From the IMG/VR virus record IMGVR_UViG_3300041411_000035, positions 1 to 59,565 of that record: a stretch of 59,565 nucleotides of DNA. One strand, 5' to 3'. This document shows, in pieces, positions 45,652 through 54,255 of this stretch. The translations under genes were made by a program, and so were the position numbers. The notes beneath the pieces were generated by a model, which was given only the letters and a program-made list of their open reading frames with translations, did no database searches and was not told the origin of the DNA. The first letter of the stretch is position 1; each line of letters begins with the position of its first letter. This DNA comes from a virus.

Positions 45652-46067
45652 AGCAAGATTTTCTCACGCAGGATATCACGTGCCATTTCTGGAGTGACCA
45701 ACTCTTTCATCAAAGCCTTCATGTCCCGAGTCAGGAAGTCCCGCTCTACACGCATTTGAGAACCAACAACCTCAGTTACAATGGCCTTGATTGTCTCAGA
45801 GAGTTCTGCACGTACTTCCGCATCAATAGCAGCCTTGATAGCAGCTTTAATCTTAGGGTCTTTTGCAACCCAGCGTGGCGAGTAGTACGAACCAGTGTTC
45901 TCCATCATACCCTGAAGACAAGCTTCAACCTTGGCGTCAATACCACGCTTGATGATATCGTCTTTGATGTTGTTGGTCACTTCTTGGCCGATTTCAACCT
46001 CCAACTCAGGGTTGGAAGCCAACAGATCACGTAGGGATTGTGTATCCAGCCGCATTTTAATAGTCAT
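45648..46067 (-). CDS. Hypothetical helical protein (139 aa)
   Basis: Long charged helices throughout. AAAGGAGAATATTG precedes ATG 46067. It sits between the kinase and the RNA ligase and overlaps the kinase start, so it may be part of the same repair unit. No family recognised. Confidence 0.6.
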   Translation of the reverse strand: MTIKMRLDTQSLRDLLASNPELEVEIGQEVTNNIKDDIIKRGIDAKVEACLQGMMENTGSYYSPRWVAKDPKIKAAIKAAIDAEVRAELSETIKAIVTEVVGSQMRVERDFLTRDMKALMKELVTPEMARDILREKILL

Positions 46068-46068
46068 A

Positions 46069-46974
46069 TCAATATTCTCCTTTCTTTGCGTCATATACAA
46101 TTTCGTGAAAGTATTGTTCAATAATCTCACGACGTTCTTGGTCAGTGTAGCCTTTCCACTTGTCGGCATCGAACCAACGAGTGATATAATGCACAACGTT
46201 GTAGAACTCTTCGTCAATCGTCTTGAGGAATTCTTCCTTGTTGTCAAACATCACATCCACTTTCTTCATCCCCATACGCATCAGGAATTTCTTCGTGAGG
46301 TAGTGTGGAGACTTGATCTTCATGATAGTGGTGCCATCATCAGGATCACGGATCATGAAACCTTCGTGCTTGCACGTTTCTGCCATGTGGTGAGCTTCAC
46401 GGAATGTCATGTAAGACCATTCAGGGCGCTTTGCACCAATCTCTTCTGCCAGATCATCCAACTGATACTCATGAGCCATTGGATAACCGTTAGCCATACG
46501 GCGAGCACCGATCAGATACGCACCTTCCTGTTCCTCGACAATGTGTGGATCAGATGGATCACAAATCTCGAAGATATAAGTCAGAATATCACGCATTTCT
46601 GAAGTTTTCAGCTTCTCGATGTGGGTACGAGCCAAGGCAGCGAAATCAGAGTCCAGTGAGCCTGTTGTCGAGACGATCAACTCACCGTTGTACCAACGGG
46701 CAGCAGCCATGAAACCATTCACCTTACGGGCAACACAAACAGTACGGTCAGGTTCACACTCAGTGCCGTTCTCATGGTGGTTGAACACCTTAGTGAAAGG
46801 CCAGATCACTGGGTAGTTATCGTCGTCCAGTACGATACCACGTGCCTCCAGCAGCAGATCATCAGTGTCCCAGAGCTTATCGTAGAACACCTTACGTGCG
46901 TACTTGAAGACCGAGAGGCCGTTTTCATAACGCTTACGCTTTACCAGTCCAGCCTCAATCAGTGCTTCAAACAT
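46069..46974 (-). CDS. RNA ligase (Rnl1-like)
   Basis: 301 residues. Nucleotidyltransferase motifs: ARKVNGF (motif I, Lys in KxxG, about 82-88), ARGIVLD upstream, FEICDP (IIIa-like), EGFMIRD (IV) and MKIKSPHYL (V). It would seal 3'-OH and 5'-phosphate ends of broken RNA, typically tRNA cut by anticodon nucleases. Slightly shorter than T4 Rnl1 (374). Context with P-loop kinase and phosphoesterase fits a repair set. Confidence 0.85.
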   Translation of the reverse strand: MFEALIEAGLVKRKRYENGLSVFKYARKVFYDKLWDTDDLLLEARGIVLDDDNYPVIWPFTKVFNHHENGTECEPDRTVCVARKVNGFMAAARWYNGELIVSTTGSLDSDFAALARTHIEKLKTSEMRDILTYIFEICDPSDPHIVEEQEGAYLIGARRMANGYPMAHEYQLDDLAEEIGAKRPEWSYMTFREAHHMAETCKHEGFMIRDPDDGTTIMKIKSPHYLTKKFLMRMGMKKVDVMFDNKEEFLKTIDEEFYNVVHYITRWFDADKWKGYTDQERREIIEQYFHEIVYDAKKGEY

Positions 46975-46975
46975 A

Positions 46976-47197
46976 TTATTGCTCCAATGTTAATTTGCCG
47001 ATGAATGGTACAAACTGTACAGCATCATACTCGATCCTGATCCCAGTTTCAAGGTCTGTTCCCCAAAAGCCTTCACCACCGCCTGTCACTTCATCTACAA
47101 TGACAACCATTGGCGGCTCATTCTTATGGATCATCAAGACGCCCTCTCTGAGGTCTGGAGTCTTTGGAACACCTCCAATCACTTCAAGTCTAGCCAT
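46976..47197 (-). CDS. Hypothetical protein (73 aa)
   Basis: Beta-rich (PPMVVIVDEVTGGGEGFWG). Ends one base before the RNA ligase start and overlaps the phosphoesterase stop. No family recognised. Confidence 0.6.
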   Translation of the reverse strand: MARLEVIGGVPKTPDLREGVLMIHKNEPPMVVIVDEVTGGGEGFWGTDLETGIRIEYDAVQFVPFIGKLTLEQ

Positions 47198-47766
47198 TAT
47201 TCACGCTCCCCTGTGTGGTGGTCTACAATCTGGAACTCTTGCTTAGCCATGTGAATCTTGATTTCAGCCAGCGAGAATACCTGACGATCTGGGTGGTTGT
47301 CAATACCAACATCCAAACGTTTACCACGTGGAGCCAAACTGCCGTGGCAATGACCATGCAGGTGCCATGCACCGTGGTGTGCCTTGTTCCAAGTCTCCAA
47401 TGGGTAGTGGAACAGAACAACCTTGTTACGCTCGATGGTGATTTCCTTGTAGTCACAAATCTCCTTGACGTGAGCAAGATTCTGACGCTCAATCAAATCC
47501 CACAGGCCAGTTTGGCAGTGGTTGCCTTTGATGAATGTGATATTACCATTCAACTCTTTGATGATATCAACAACCTTGTTCAGACCTTTGGAGCCAGTGA
47601 ACACGAAGTCTCCCAAGTGATACACATCGTCCATCAGGCCAACACGGCTGTTCCAGCGAGTGATGATTTCCTCGCGTTGTTGCTCAAACGTCCAAGGACG
47701 ATTGCAGTATTCGATAATGTTTTTATGATCTACGTGCAGATCACTGGTGAACCAAACTTCACTCAT
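47197..47766 (-). CDS. Metallophosphoesterase (YfcE-like)
   Basis: 189 residues. FTSDLHVDHKN (DxH), YHLGDFVF (GD), IKGNHC (GNH), VLFHYP and LHGHCHGS (GHxH) give the complete metal-binding set of small phosphoesterases. It could remove 2',3'-cyclic or terminal phosphates before ligation. AAGGAGAGAAG precedes ATG 47766. Confidence 0.85.
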   Translation of the reverse strand: MSEVWFTSDLHVDHKNIIEYCNRPWTFEQQREEIITRWNSRVGLMDDVYHLGDFVFTGSKGLNKVVDIIKELNGNITFIKGNHCQTGLWDLIERQNLAHVKEICDYKEITIERNKVVLFHYPLETWNKAHHGAWHLHGHCHGSLAPRGKRLDVGIDNHPDRQVFSLAEIKIHMAKQEFQIVDHHTGERE

Positions 47767-47929
47767 TCTTCTCTCCTTCAAAATGTTCTAGTAACCAGTT
47801 GGCTTTCCAGACAACCTCTGCTAAGCGCTCCATCAGGTCAGGTCGTGCCCGAAGAGGTTCAATGTTATCCAGAAGGATACAAATCTCTCCGTTGGCATTC
47901 TCGATCTTCTGACGCAGATAGTCACTCAT
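47759..47929 (-). CDS. Hypothetical helical protein (56 aa)
   Basis: MSDYLRQKIENANGEICILL followed by a helical acidic part. Its end overlaps the phosphoesterase start and supplies that gene's AAGGAGAG. Function unknown. Confidence 0.55.
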   Translation of the reverse strand: MSDYLRQKIENANGEICILLDNIEPLRARPDLMERLAEVVWKANWLLEHFEGEKNE

Positions 47930-48368
47930 AATAAACCCCTGTTACCAAAATTGTCAGTTGACGTGGGTACTTCACCAAGCCTTTAGTGTTCCCACTCTTG
48001 ATGCTCTCCACCATATTGGCCATAGTATCGCAGATTTTAACTTCACGTGCAAGAGCAGCAGCTACAATCAGCTCCATATATTCCTGATAGGAAAGTTCTG
48101 GATGTTTGCTCAGGCGTGCCACACAGAACGCAACAGCAGTACCAAACTCACGCTCAAGTTCTCTATACTCAACGTCAGTATCCTCCAGAACATCGTGCAA
48201 CCATGCGATGGCAACCAGAGTGGACAAAAGCGGATGACCTTGATTACGCTTATTGACATTCTCCACAACCTGACGCAGGTGGTAGGTGTACTCCTTATCA
48301 CCATATTTCTGGCCTTTGTGTTTCTCAGTTGCAAAGGCTTCTGCACGTTTCTCAAGGTCTAGCGACAT
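47922..48368 (-). CDS. HD-domain protein, (p)ppGpp hydrolase-like
   Basis: 148 residues, the size of MESH1/small alarmone hydrolases. KHKGQKYGDKEYTYHLRQV, AIAWLHDVLEDTD (HD motif with ED) and VKICDTMANM (late Asp) match the SpoT/MESH1 hydrolase core. It would degrade (p)ppGpp, or toxic alarmone analogues, keeping the host growing during infection. RelA-type synthetase domain absent. Confidence 0.75.
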   Translation of the reverse strand: MSLDLEKRAEAFATEKHKGQKYGDKEYTYHLRQVVENVNKRNQGHPLLSTLVAIAWLHDVLEDTDVEYRELEREFGTAVAFCVARLSKHPELSYQEYMELIVAAALAREVKICDTMANMVESIKSGNTKGLVKYPRQLTILVTGVYYE

Positions 48369-48394
48369 ATGGTTCTCCTAAATTTCAGGGATAA

Positions 48395-48420
48395 AGATGC
48401 CCGCCTTGTGGGCGGGCAGT
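48395..48420 (-). terminator. Intrinsic terminator
   Basis: - strand GCCCGCC-CACAA-GGCGGGC then ATCTTTAT, right after the stop of the 48424 gene. Confidence 0.75.
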
Positions 48421-48423
48421 CAT

Positions 48424-48855
48424 TTAAGCTTCTGGTTCGATCAGAGCCAGAACTGTGGCGTTCAAAGGCTTGACCATAACGTCTTGAGTTACAACGTTAC
48501 CCTTGCGGGTGACGGAGAATTTAACCTTCTGTACCAGCTTAGAAGCGATGGCCAGATTCACACCGATAGGCGAGAAGCCTTGCTGGAGGCTGACACCTTT
48601 AGGCAGTGTTATGCTCAGGGTCAAGTCTTCGTTCTGGTAAACTTCCCACTGATGCTGTGGAAGGTTGTGCATACGGATAGCCACACCCATGCTCAAGTAG
48701 CGGTTGCCTTGATGTTCACGATGATTGGTTACAAACCGACCAGTCTTGGAAGTTTCATCGAGGCGGTAGCCCAGTGCGTACATGAAGTTCAGCACAGAGC
48801 GTACTTGGATAACAGTGGTGTCAACCTTTTGGAATTCTTGAGTTTCTTGAGTCAT
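48424..48855 (-). CDS. Hypothetical protein (143 aa)
   Basis: Alpha/beta protein with no catalytic motif. AAGGAGGAAAAT precedes ATG 48855, which rules out the longer frame. It lies between DNA ligase and a terminator. Function unknown. Confidence 0.6.
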   Translation of the reverse strand: MTQETQEFQKVDTTVIQVRSVLNFMYALGYRLDETSKTGRFVTNHREHQGNRYLSMGVAIRMHNLPQHQWEVYQNEDLTLSITLPKGVSLQQGFSPIGVNLAIASKLVQKVKFSVTRKGNVVTQDVMVKPLNATVLALIEPEA

Positions 48856-48865
48856 ATTTTCCTCC

Positions 48866-49990
48866 TTATTCATAATCACGGATAACCACACCAGTTGGGA
48901 ACTGGGGAAGTTTTGTCTTTTTGTATCGAGATTGGTATCTTACAGTAATCATCTTACCGATGTAAAGATGTTTGTTTGCCAGATACTCAGCTCGTTGAGC
49001 CATAGAGCCCAGTGTAACAGTGAACGTTCGGTCGTTCAAGTTGTTTCGAACAACGAATCGACTTCCGTCTTCTTTGTCTGGGATTACATCAAGAATCTCA
49101 AACTCAGCGTCAACAAACTCTTTGTACTTCTGCAAGTCTGTCGAGCGTTTCCCGCTCTCATACAAACCCTTGAAGTTGCGGAGCATCAAGCCTTCGTAGC
49201 CACGATCTACAGCATCATCGTGCTTCACTTTCATATCTTCCGCATCAGCAACCCAAACATACTGAGTAACCTGAATGCAGGGCGATACTACAGGAATACC
49301 ACACAACTCGTCAAGGTCTTTTACACGTTCATCGAATGTCTTATCCGAATGCACGTCAAAGATATGGAACTCCAGCTTAGGGCGAATCTCATGGATGTGT
49401 ATGGCTTCTTGCAGAGCCTCGTAGTTATCGTCGCACACAACCTTCTCGTATTTACGCTGAGCAGCATCAATCTTCGCCTGAGTATCAGTACGACCTACAG
49501 CAGATGTAATGTCTTGCAGCACTTCACCATGTAGGTAGATTTCACCATCCCAAATATCACCGTCTTGCATATGGATCACAAGAGCTTCATGGATATGCGG
49601 GATATCGTAAAGCTGTGAGGTACGAGATTCGATGGTTACAACGCCATTGCGTTTCTTCGCCAGAGCACGAACACCGTCATACTTGTCAGAGCCGTAGCAC
49701 GGATACACGATGCTCTTACCACGCTTGCGGTAGTCAGCAGCCAGCATAGCCAGAATGTCAAGGTTGGCAAGATCAGCCGTATTCTCACGGTAGTTCTTAT
49801 CTTCCTGCTTCTTGATGCGAGCCTTAGCTTCAAGGACAGCTTGTTCAAAGCAGTTGCGGCCTTGCTTGCCTTCAGTGATGCTCTCAGGTTTGACGGTCAT
49901 CTTACCGCCGAGCTTGCCGTGCGTGATGGTGATGATTGCTTCATCATTGTCACATTCAACTTGCTCAACCTGAATAGTCCAAACCTTCAT
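48866..49990 (-). CDS. ATP-dependent DNA ligase with WGR-like domain
   Basis: 374 residues. N-terminal WGR-like module (VWTIQVEQV...ITHGKLGGK...EQAVLEAKARIKKQ). Adenylation motif I SDKYDGVRALA (Lys nucleophile), then WDGEIY (III), YEGLMLRN (IV) and LQKYKEF (V); a C-terminal OB-type region follows. It seals nicks during phage replication. AAAGGCGAC precedes ATG 49990. Confidence 0.9.
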   Translation of the reverse strand: MKVWTIQVEQVECDNDEAIITITHGKLGGKMTVKPESITEGKQGRNCFEQAVLEAKARIKKQEDKNYRENTADLANLDILAMLAADYRKRGKSIVYPCYGSDKYDGVRALAKKRNGVVTIESRTSQLYDIPHIHEALVIHMQDGDIWDGEIYLHGEVLQDITSAVGRTDTQAKIDAAQRKYEKVVCDDNYEALQEAIHIHEIRPKLEFHIFDVHSDKTFDERVKDLDELCGIPVVSPCIQVTQYVWVADAEDMKVKHDDAVDRGYEGLMLRNFKGLYESGKRSTDLQKYKEFVDAEFEILDVIPDKEDGSRFVVRNNLNDRTFTVTLGSMAQRAEYLANKHLYIGKMITVRYQSRYKKTKLPQFPTGVVIRDYE

Positions 49991-50021
49991 GTCGCCTTTC
50001 TTGTCAAGGCCATAGAGTGTC

Positions 50022-50261
50022 TTAATCAAAGAAACCGTCCTCCAGTCGTTGTTGCTCTTCGATACGCTCTTGCAGAGCATGTTTGTAGACGTTGGTTTCC
50101 CCATCGTCAGTTACGATTTGCGAGTAGTAGACATAGGCAAGCTCTTCACCCATTTCGTCTGCTACACGGGCAACAAAGTCTTTTGGCCCTGTCACACCAG
50201 TGAACATCGACAGGTAGTCGTCACCAGATTCAGTCCTCATTGCTACAGCGATAGTTGTCAT
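50022..50261 (-). CDS. Hypothetical acidic protein (79 aa)
   Basis: MTTIAVAMRTESGDDYLSMF then helical, ending in a Gln/Glu-rich stretch. Start overlaps the previous stop; 31 bases before the ligase gene. Function unknown. Confidence 0.6.
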   Translation of the reverse strand: MTTIAVAMRTESGDDYLSMFTGVTGPKDFVARVADEMGEELAYVYYSQIVTDDGETNVYKHALQERIEEQQRLEDGFFD

Positions 50262-50629
50262 TTCCCCTCCCTCATTTTTGCACGTTCTTCATAGACTTTA
50301 TCAACCTTCGCTTGGTGTTCTGCACTCCAATGCCAAGGACAGTCACTCACGCGATAGCGGTCAGCAGTATGCCCGATTAGCTCGTAGTTGTCCAGCTTTG
50401 GACAAGTACAACCTTTAATTTCCAACTGGTAGCGATGGAACTTGGGGTCTTCTGGGAATCTCCAGAGCCGTTGCAGATTGAATTCAATCTGACGGACGTT
50501 AGCCTCAATGTCAGCGAAGACTTCTGGATGCTCAAGAGCATAAAACAACTCTTCATACACCTTGTCGAGGTCTTCACGATCAGCGTCAGTCAAACCTTGC
50601 TTGTCAGCTAGTGCTTCATTGTAGTGCAT
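50258..50629 (-). CDS. Hypothetical Cys/His protein (123 aa)
   Basis: Helical N-terminal half; the second half has GCTCPKLDNYE, GHTADRYRVSDCPWHW and thus a plausible zinc site. GGGGG upstream. Seen in style in many phages but no function known. Confidence 0.6.
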   Translation of the reverse strand: MHYNEALADKQGLTDADREDLDKVYEELFYALEHPEVFADIEANVRQIEFNLQRLWRFPEDPKFHRYQLEIKGCTCPKLDNYELIGHTADRYRVSDCPWHWSAEHQAKVDKVYEERAKMREGK

Positions 50630-50638
50630 AAAACCCCC

Positions 50639-50809
50639 TTACGATGGCAACCACGAAGAATGGTAGACACGAACGTTATCGTACTCATCCTCAAGTTCAG
50701 CTTTCAAATCAGCCAACTCTTCCTCAGTGTTGGCACACATTTTGATATTGCCAAGGCCACTATCAGGATAGTAATTGTCCCAAGCACACAGCAGATAAAA
50801 ATTACCCAT
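50639..50809 (-). CDS. Hypothetical acidic protein (56 aa)
   Basis: MGNFYLLCAWDNYYPDSGLG followed by a helix (TEEELADLKAELEDEY). GGAGGTGGAACAAT precedes the ATG. Overlaps the dCMP deaminase stop. Function unknown. Confidence 0.55.
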   Translation of the reverse strand: MGNFYLLCAWDNYYPDSGLGNIKMCANTEEELADLKAELEDEYDNVRVYHSSWLPS

Positions 50810-51200
50810 ATTGTTCCACCTCCACTCCGTATTTTCTTAAATAATCAAGTCCGGTTGTCAGGCGATACTCATCCCGATAAACGACGCGCCTGACCCCCGC
50901 TCTAACCAACAATTTCGAGCATTCAAGGCAAGGTGAGAGAGTAACATACATTGTCGCCCCTTTGGTTGATAATCCTTGCTCCAGACATTTCCCCAGCGAA
51001 TTAAGTTCGGCATGTACAACCTCGGGGTTCCCGTCAGGTGAGAATTCCCATTGATTAGGTCCACCACTTGCCATCCCGTTGAGGCCGGGAGATACGACGC
51101 CCGAAGCCAATACGAGAGCACACCCGACTTTAGTACGAGGACACTGAGACTTAGCGGCGAACGCTTCTGCGGTTTCCATATACGACTCGTCATAGTTCAT
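50802..51200 (-). CDS. Deoxycytidylate deaminase
   Basis: 132 residues. The zinc site is complete: HAE (about 62-64) and SPCLEC (about 88-93); CPRTKVGCALV is the usual N-terminal block. It converts dCMP to dUMP, feeding ThyX. Shorter than T4 Cd (193) and lacks its allosteric zinc insert. GGAGGTAAA precedes the ATG. Confidence 0.88.
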   Translation of the reverse strand: MNYDESYMETAEAFAAKSQCPRTKVGCALVLASGVVSPGLNGMASGGPNQWEFSPDGNPEVVHAELNSLGKCLEQGLSTKGATMYVTLSPCLECSKLLVRAGVRRVVYRDEYRLTTGLDYLRKYGVEVEQYG

Positions 51201-51391
51201 TTTACCTCCTTATGCCTGAACCTGTCTTGATATGTCTTGAAGGACATGCACTCAAGTGATTCCCTCCAGCTCATGATCCATAGTCCACGGTTAAGGACGG
51301 CATACACCTCACCGTCCCAGCCTCCCATCTTCTCTTTGGGCTTCTCCTTGTAGGCACACCAAGTGCCACAAGGGTGTTGGGCAATCCACAT
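51197..51391 (-). CDS. Hypothetical Trp-rich protein (64 aa)
   Basis: MWIAQHPCGTWCAYKEKPKE, several Trp and Cys residues. Start shares a base with the previous stop. Function unknown. Confidence 0.55.
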   Translation of the reverse strand: MWIAQHPCGTWCAYKEKPKEKMGGWDGEVYAVLNRGLWIMSWRESLECMSFKTYQDRFRHKEVK

Positions 51392-51597
51392 TATGGAAAA
51401 ACCACAACAACTTCACGGGCATCTTCTCCAGCTTCCTCACGACAATCAGCCGTAGAACCATCCTCATAGAAGGTACGCTCTGCACCACGTGCATATTCGT
51501 AGTAGTTACCCTCTTGATCGGATTGTAAGATCACCGGGATGTTTCCGTGGGTTTTATGCAGGTCGATCAATTGTACAATAAGTTCAAGCAATTTCAT
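51391..51597 (-). CDS. Small phage protein (68 aa)
   Basis: KLLELIVQLIDLHKTHGNIPV followed by strands and an acidic end; the hgdxPV pattern is common in small phage proteins of unknown function. Overlaps its neighbour by 4 bases. Confidence 0.55.
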   Translation of the reverse strand: MKLLELIVQLIDLHKTHGNIPVILQSDQEGNYYEYARGAERTFYEDGSTADCREEAGEDAREVVVVFP

Positions 51598-51938
51598 CGT
51601 TTTTGTCCTCTGCGAGTTGCGGTTCCGAAGGCAGGCTTGCTGTCTTCTCCAAGTGGTTTGCCCTTCTGCAAGCGGCTTGTATTTACTGAGTATCGCCCTT
51701 TTCCGTATTCCTTGTCAACCCATTCCTGTGCAACAGCTCGCTTAGCTGTGTGGATAAAAATGTAATCACCCATTGCGTCTTTAATAAAAAATGTAGCTGG
51801 CGGAATGAATTCCCATTTGGCGAAATCTGAGTAGGATACAATCGTAATCTTCTGTTTGTCAACGGTGTATACAACATAAATGCTCTCCTTAGCCTGCATC
51901 TTCTCCAAAACTTGTTCCATTAGGCTAATCTTGCTCAC
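51594..51938 (-). CDS. Hypothetical protein with GTG start (114 aa)
   Basis: Starts (M)SKISLMEQVLEKMQAKE; a strand region and a basic tail (FGTATRRGQKR). AGGAGG lies 6 bases before GTG 51938, which is better supported than the upstream ATG. Function unknown. Confidence 0.6.
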   Translation of the reverse strand: MSKISLMEQVLEKMQAKESIYVVYTVDKQKITIVSYSDFAKWEFIPPATFFIKDAMGDYIFIHTAKRAVAQEWVDKEYGKGRYSVNTSRLQKGKPLGEDSKPAFGTATRRGQKR

Positions 51939-51964
51939 TAATACCTCCTTTCGACAGACATAAA

Positions 51965-51994
51965 AATAGCCGGACACCAAGGTATCCGGCATGG
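51965..51994 (-). terminator. Terminator after the ClpP-like gene
   Basis: - strand GCCGGA-8 bases-TCCGGC followed by TATTTTTAT. Confidence 0.75.
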
Positions 51995-52001
51995 GCACAT
52001 C

Positions 52002-52610
52002 TTAATCGCTAAACGGGTCTTCGTCAACCACTTCTTGCTCATCGTGACGATTGGCTTCACGAATCGCTTCACGGTACACGCTGTACGCAGATAGGCGCTG
52101 AGCAAGCTCTTCACCTTCGAAGTACATTTCACGACCATCGATAACACGCTCAATCTCTTCCTCAGTCAAGAATCCTGCGTAGGTGAGGCGAACGTAGCGT
52201 TCAATCATCTTCGTGTTGTGGCGAACGTTAGCTTCAACGTGTGGAGCCATCCCAACGTAGCCGTAGCTGCCAGTGTGGATCATGAAAGAAGACATGTCAT
52301 CAATCTCCCACTCTTCACAGGCCAGAGCAATCGCTGTACCAGCAGACGCACAGGTAGGACCAATATACGCCACTACGTGAGCTTGTGTACGTTGAATGGC
52401 ACGACACAGCATGTGAGCTGTATCCATAGAGCCACCCGGCGTTACGATATCAATGTGGATCAAATCACGCTCGCCAGCGGCAGCAAACAACTGAAACTCG
52501 TCTTCAAAATCATCCACTTCTGTGATAGGGCGTGCCAGTCTCAGATGGTATTCATTCGCAACGTGTTGTGTCATCATAATACGATTTGGTTTGCTCATAT
52601 CTTCACTCAT
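52002..52610 (-). CDS. ClpP-like serine protease
   Basis: 202 residues. VTPGGSMDTA, the nucleophile elbow PTCASAGTAIAL (Ser about residue 89) and SFMIHTGSYG (His) are ClpP/SDH-family features. It may work with host ClpX/ClpA or alone in protein turnover or head maturation. GGAGGG precedes ATG 52610. Translationally coupled to the PhoH-like gene. Confidence 0.8.
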   Translation of the reverse strand: MSEDMSKPNRIMMTQHVANEYHLRLARPITEVDDFEDEFQLFAAAGERDLIHIDIVTPGGSMDTAHMLCRAIQRTQAHVVAYIGPTCASAGTAIALACEEWEIDDMSSFMIHTGSYGYVGMAPHVEANVRHNTKMIERYVRLTYAGFLTEEEIERVIDGREMYFEGEELAQRLSAYSVYREAIREANRHDEQEVVDEDPFSD

Positions 52611-53379
52611 ACTTTACACCCTCCCGTTCGTCTTTCTCGAAAGCGATGATCCAATCCTTACAGGCTTGGCTACGCTCAATGTCGTTTACATGGTTGAAGT
52701 CGATAAAACCGATTGGCAAATGAGTGTGCTTAGATGCCATACGAGTCAGCATCTTCAAACCAGAATGGCTCTTCAAAGCACTCTGACTTACGTCGCCACT
52801 AATCACCATTTTGCAATTCTTACCTTGACGGGTAACAATGTTCTTGGCTTCTTCTTGGTTAATGTCTTCACCTTCGTCAACAATAAAGAAGCAGCTCTCA
52901 GCACTGAAACCTTTCAACACTTCCAGAGGTACATACTGGATGTTCCCGTTTTCGATAGCAGTTTGAAGTCCACCCGGTGTCAGACGATCCTTGAGGATGT
53001 TGATTACAGGCATCAGCCACATTTCCATCTTCTCTACCGCACTGCCTTTGAACATCCCCAGCGACTTGCTGTTGGAAATGTTAGGACGCACGAACACAAT
53101 CTTATCAATCTCACCTTTCAGGTAAGCATCACATGCCATAACAGTTGGGATGTAGGTTTTAGATGTGCCAGCGTAGCCTGTGGCGATGGTGAGAGGGTTT
53201 TCGTTGATGGACTGGATGTACGCAGCTTGTTTGTCGTTGCGTGGCTTCAGCGGCGTGGTGTTGGCTTTGGAGCGGCCATCTTCTCTTGCTTCTACAAACT
53301 TTGGATTAACTTCCCGACCACGTTGTTCTTTTTCTTCCCAGCGTTTTCCAATAACTTTCGCTTGGTTTCTCTTAGCCAT
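52603..53379 (-). CDS. PhoH-like ATPase
   Basis: 258 residues. Walker A ATGYAGTSKT (about 66-75, GTSKT instead of GTGKT), Walker B FFIVDEGED, and ISGDVSQ as sensor match phage PhoH proteins. An extended basic N-terminus precedes it. Phage PhoH roles are unsettled (RNA handling or phosphate stress). Its end overlaps the ClpP-like start by 8 bases. Confidence 0.85.
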   Translation of the reverse strand: MAKRNQAKVIGKRWEEKEQRGREVNPKFVEAREDGRSKANTTPLKPRNDKQAAYIQSINENPLTIATGYAGTSKTYIPTVMACDAYLKGEIDKIVFVRPNISNSKSLGMFKGSAVEKMEMWLMPVINILKDRLTPGGLQTAIENGNIQYVPLEVLKGFSAESCFFIVDEGEDINQEEAKNIVTRQGKNCKMVISGDVSQSALKSHSGLKMLTRMASKHTHLPIGFIDFNHVNDIERSQACKDWIIAFEKDEREGVKYE

Positions 53380-53421
53380 TATGCACCTCCATGAAAGAGG
53401 GAGCCGAAGCTCCCGAATAGA

Positions 53422-53793
53422 TTAGCCCTCTTGTTCGTCAGTCAGACCAAGAGCTTCTTCATCTGCAACTGGAATCAGTGCAGCGAGAATACGGATACGC
53501 TCATCGTTTACAGCATCACTCACTTGCTGCGATGCAACAATCACATTGTTGAACTCATCGCTCTTCATGATCTTGTCTACACGCTTGATGGTGGTGAAGT
53601 CTACACGCTCAAGGAACGCTTGACCTACGATTTCGGTATAGGCATCAAGATCAACCATGTTCAGCAAGCTCTCAGCCAGTTCTGGCGTTAGTTGCAAACC
53701 CTGTGCGTGCAGGATAGGGAACAGGATATTGCTCAGGTCATTCTTTGCGAAGTCGTAGAAGAACTCACGTTGTGCTTTAGTTAGTTTTGCCAT
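53422..53793 (-). CDS. Hypothetical helical protein (123 aa)
   Basis: Almost all helix, acidic C-terminus (LTDEQEG). GGAGGCTGAATAATT precedes the ATG. Near the start of the leftward block; function unknown. Confidence 0.6.
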   Translation of the reverse strand: MAKLTKAQREFFYDFAKNDLSNILFPILHAQGLQLTPELAESLLNMVDLDAYTEIVGQAFLERVDFTTIKRVDKIMKSDEFNNVIVASQQVSDAVNDERIRILAALIPVADEEALGLTDEQEG

Positions 53794-53795
53794 AA

Positions 53796-54224
53796 TTATT
53801 CAGCCTCCTTCAATTCATCAATAGTTGGTTCAGCTTTCAAAGCTTTCTTTGCAGGAGCTTTCTTCGCTGGTTTTTCTTCTTTCGGCTCATCTTTGACAAG
53901 CTCCATTTCAATACTCTTCAAACCCTTTTCATCAAAGAAGTGATTACCACCTTCCTTAAATGTGTATCCAGCGTGTACGAAGTTTTGCACCAGCAGTATG
54001 AAGGCCATTGGCTCATAATGTTCTACACGTCCACTGTGGTCAGCAGAAATGATCACACCACCCGGCTTTTCAGCCTTGAACATGCGTACAGCGTTGCCAT
54101 AGGCGCCAAACTGAGGATAGCCGGGGATTGTGTTCTGAATTGCGTAGCCTTCTGCAATCGCCTCACAGACGCTCTTGACGAACACGATAGGGTTGTGTTC
54201 AACTACATCAATGAAATCGGTCAT
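53796..54224 (-). CDS. Hypothetical protein with Ala/Lys-rich tail (142 aa)
   Basis: First gene of the leftward block. An alpha/beta domain is followed by a basic/acidic low-complexity tail (EEKPAKKAPAKKALKAEP). AAGGAG precedes ATG 54224. The promoter at 54256 reads directly into it. Function unknown. Confidence 0.65.
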   Translation of the reverse strand: MTDFIDVVEHNPIVFVKSVCEAIAEGYAIQNTIPGYPQFGAYGNAVRMFKAEKPGGVIISADHSGRVEHYEPMAFILLVQNFVHAGYTFKEGGNHFFDEKGLKSIEMELVKDEPKEEKPAKKAPAKKALKAEPTIDELKEAE

Positions 54225-54255
54225 AGGGTTCTCCTTATTGATTTGATAATTCCTG

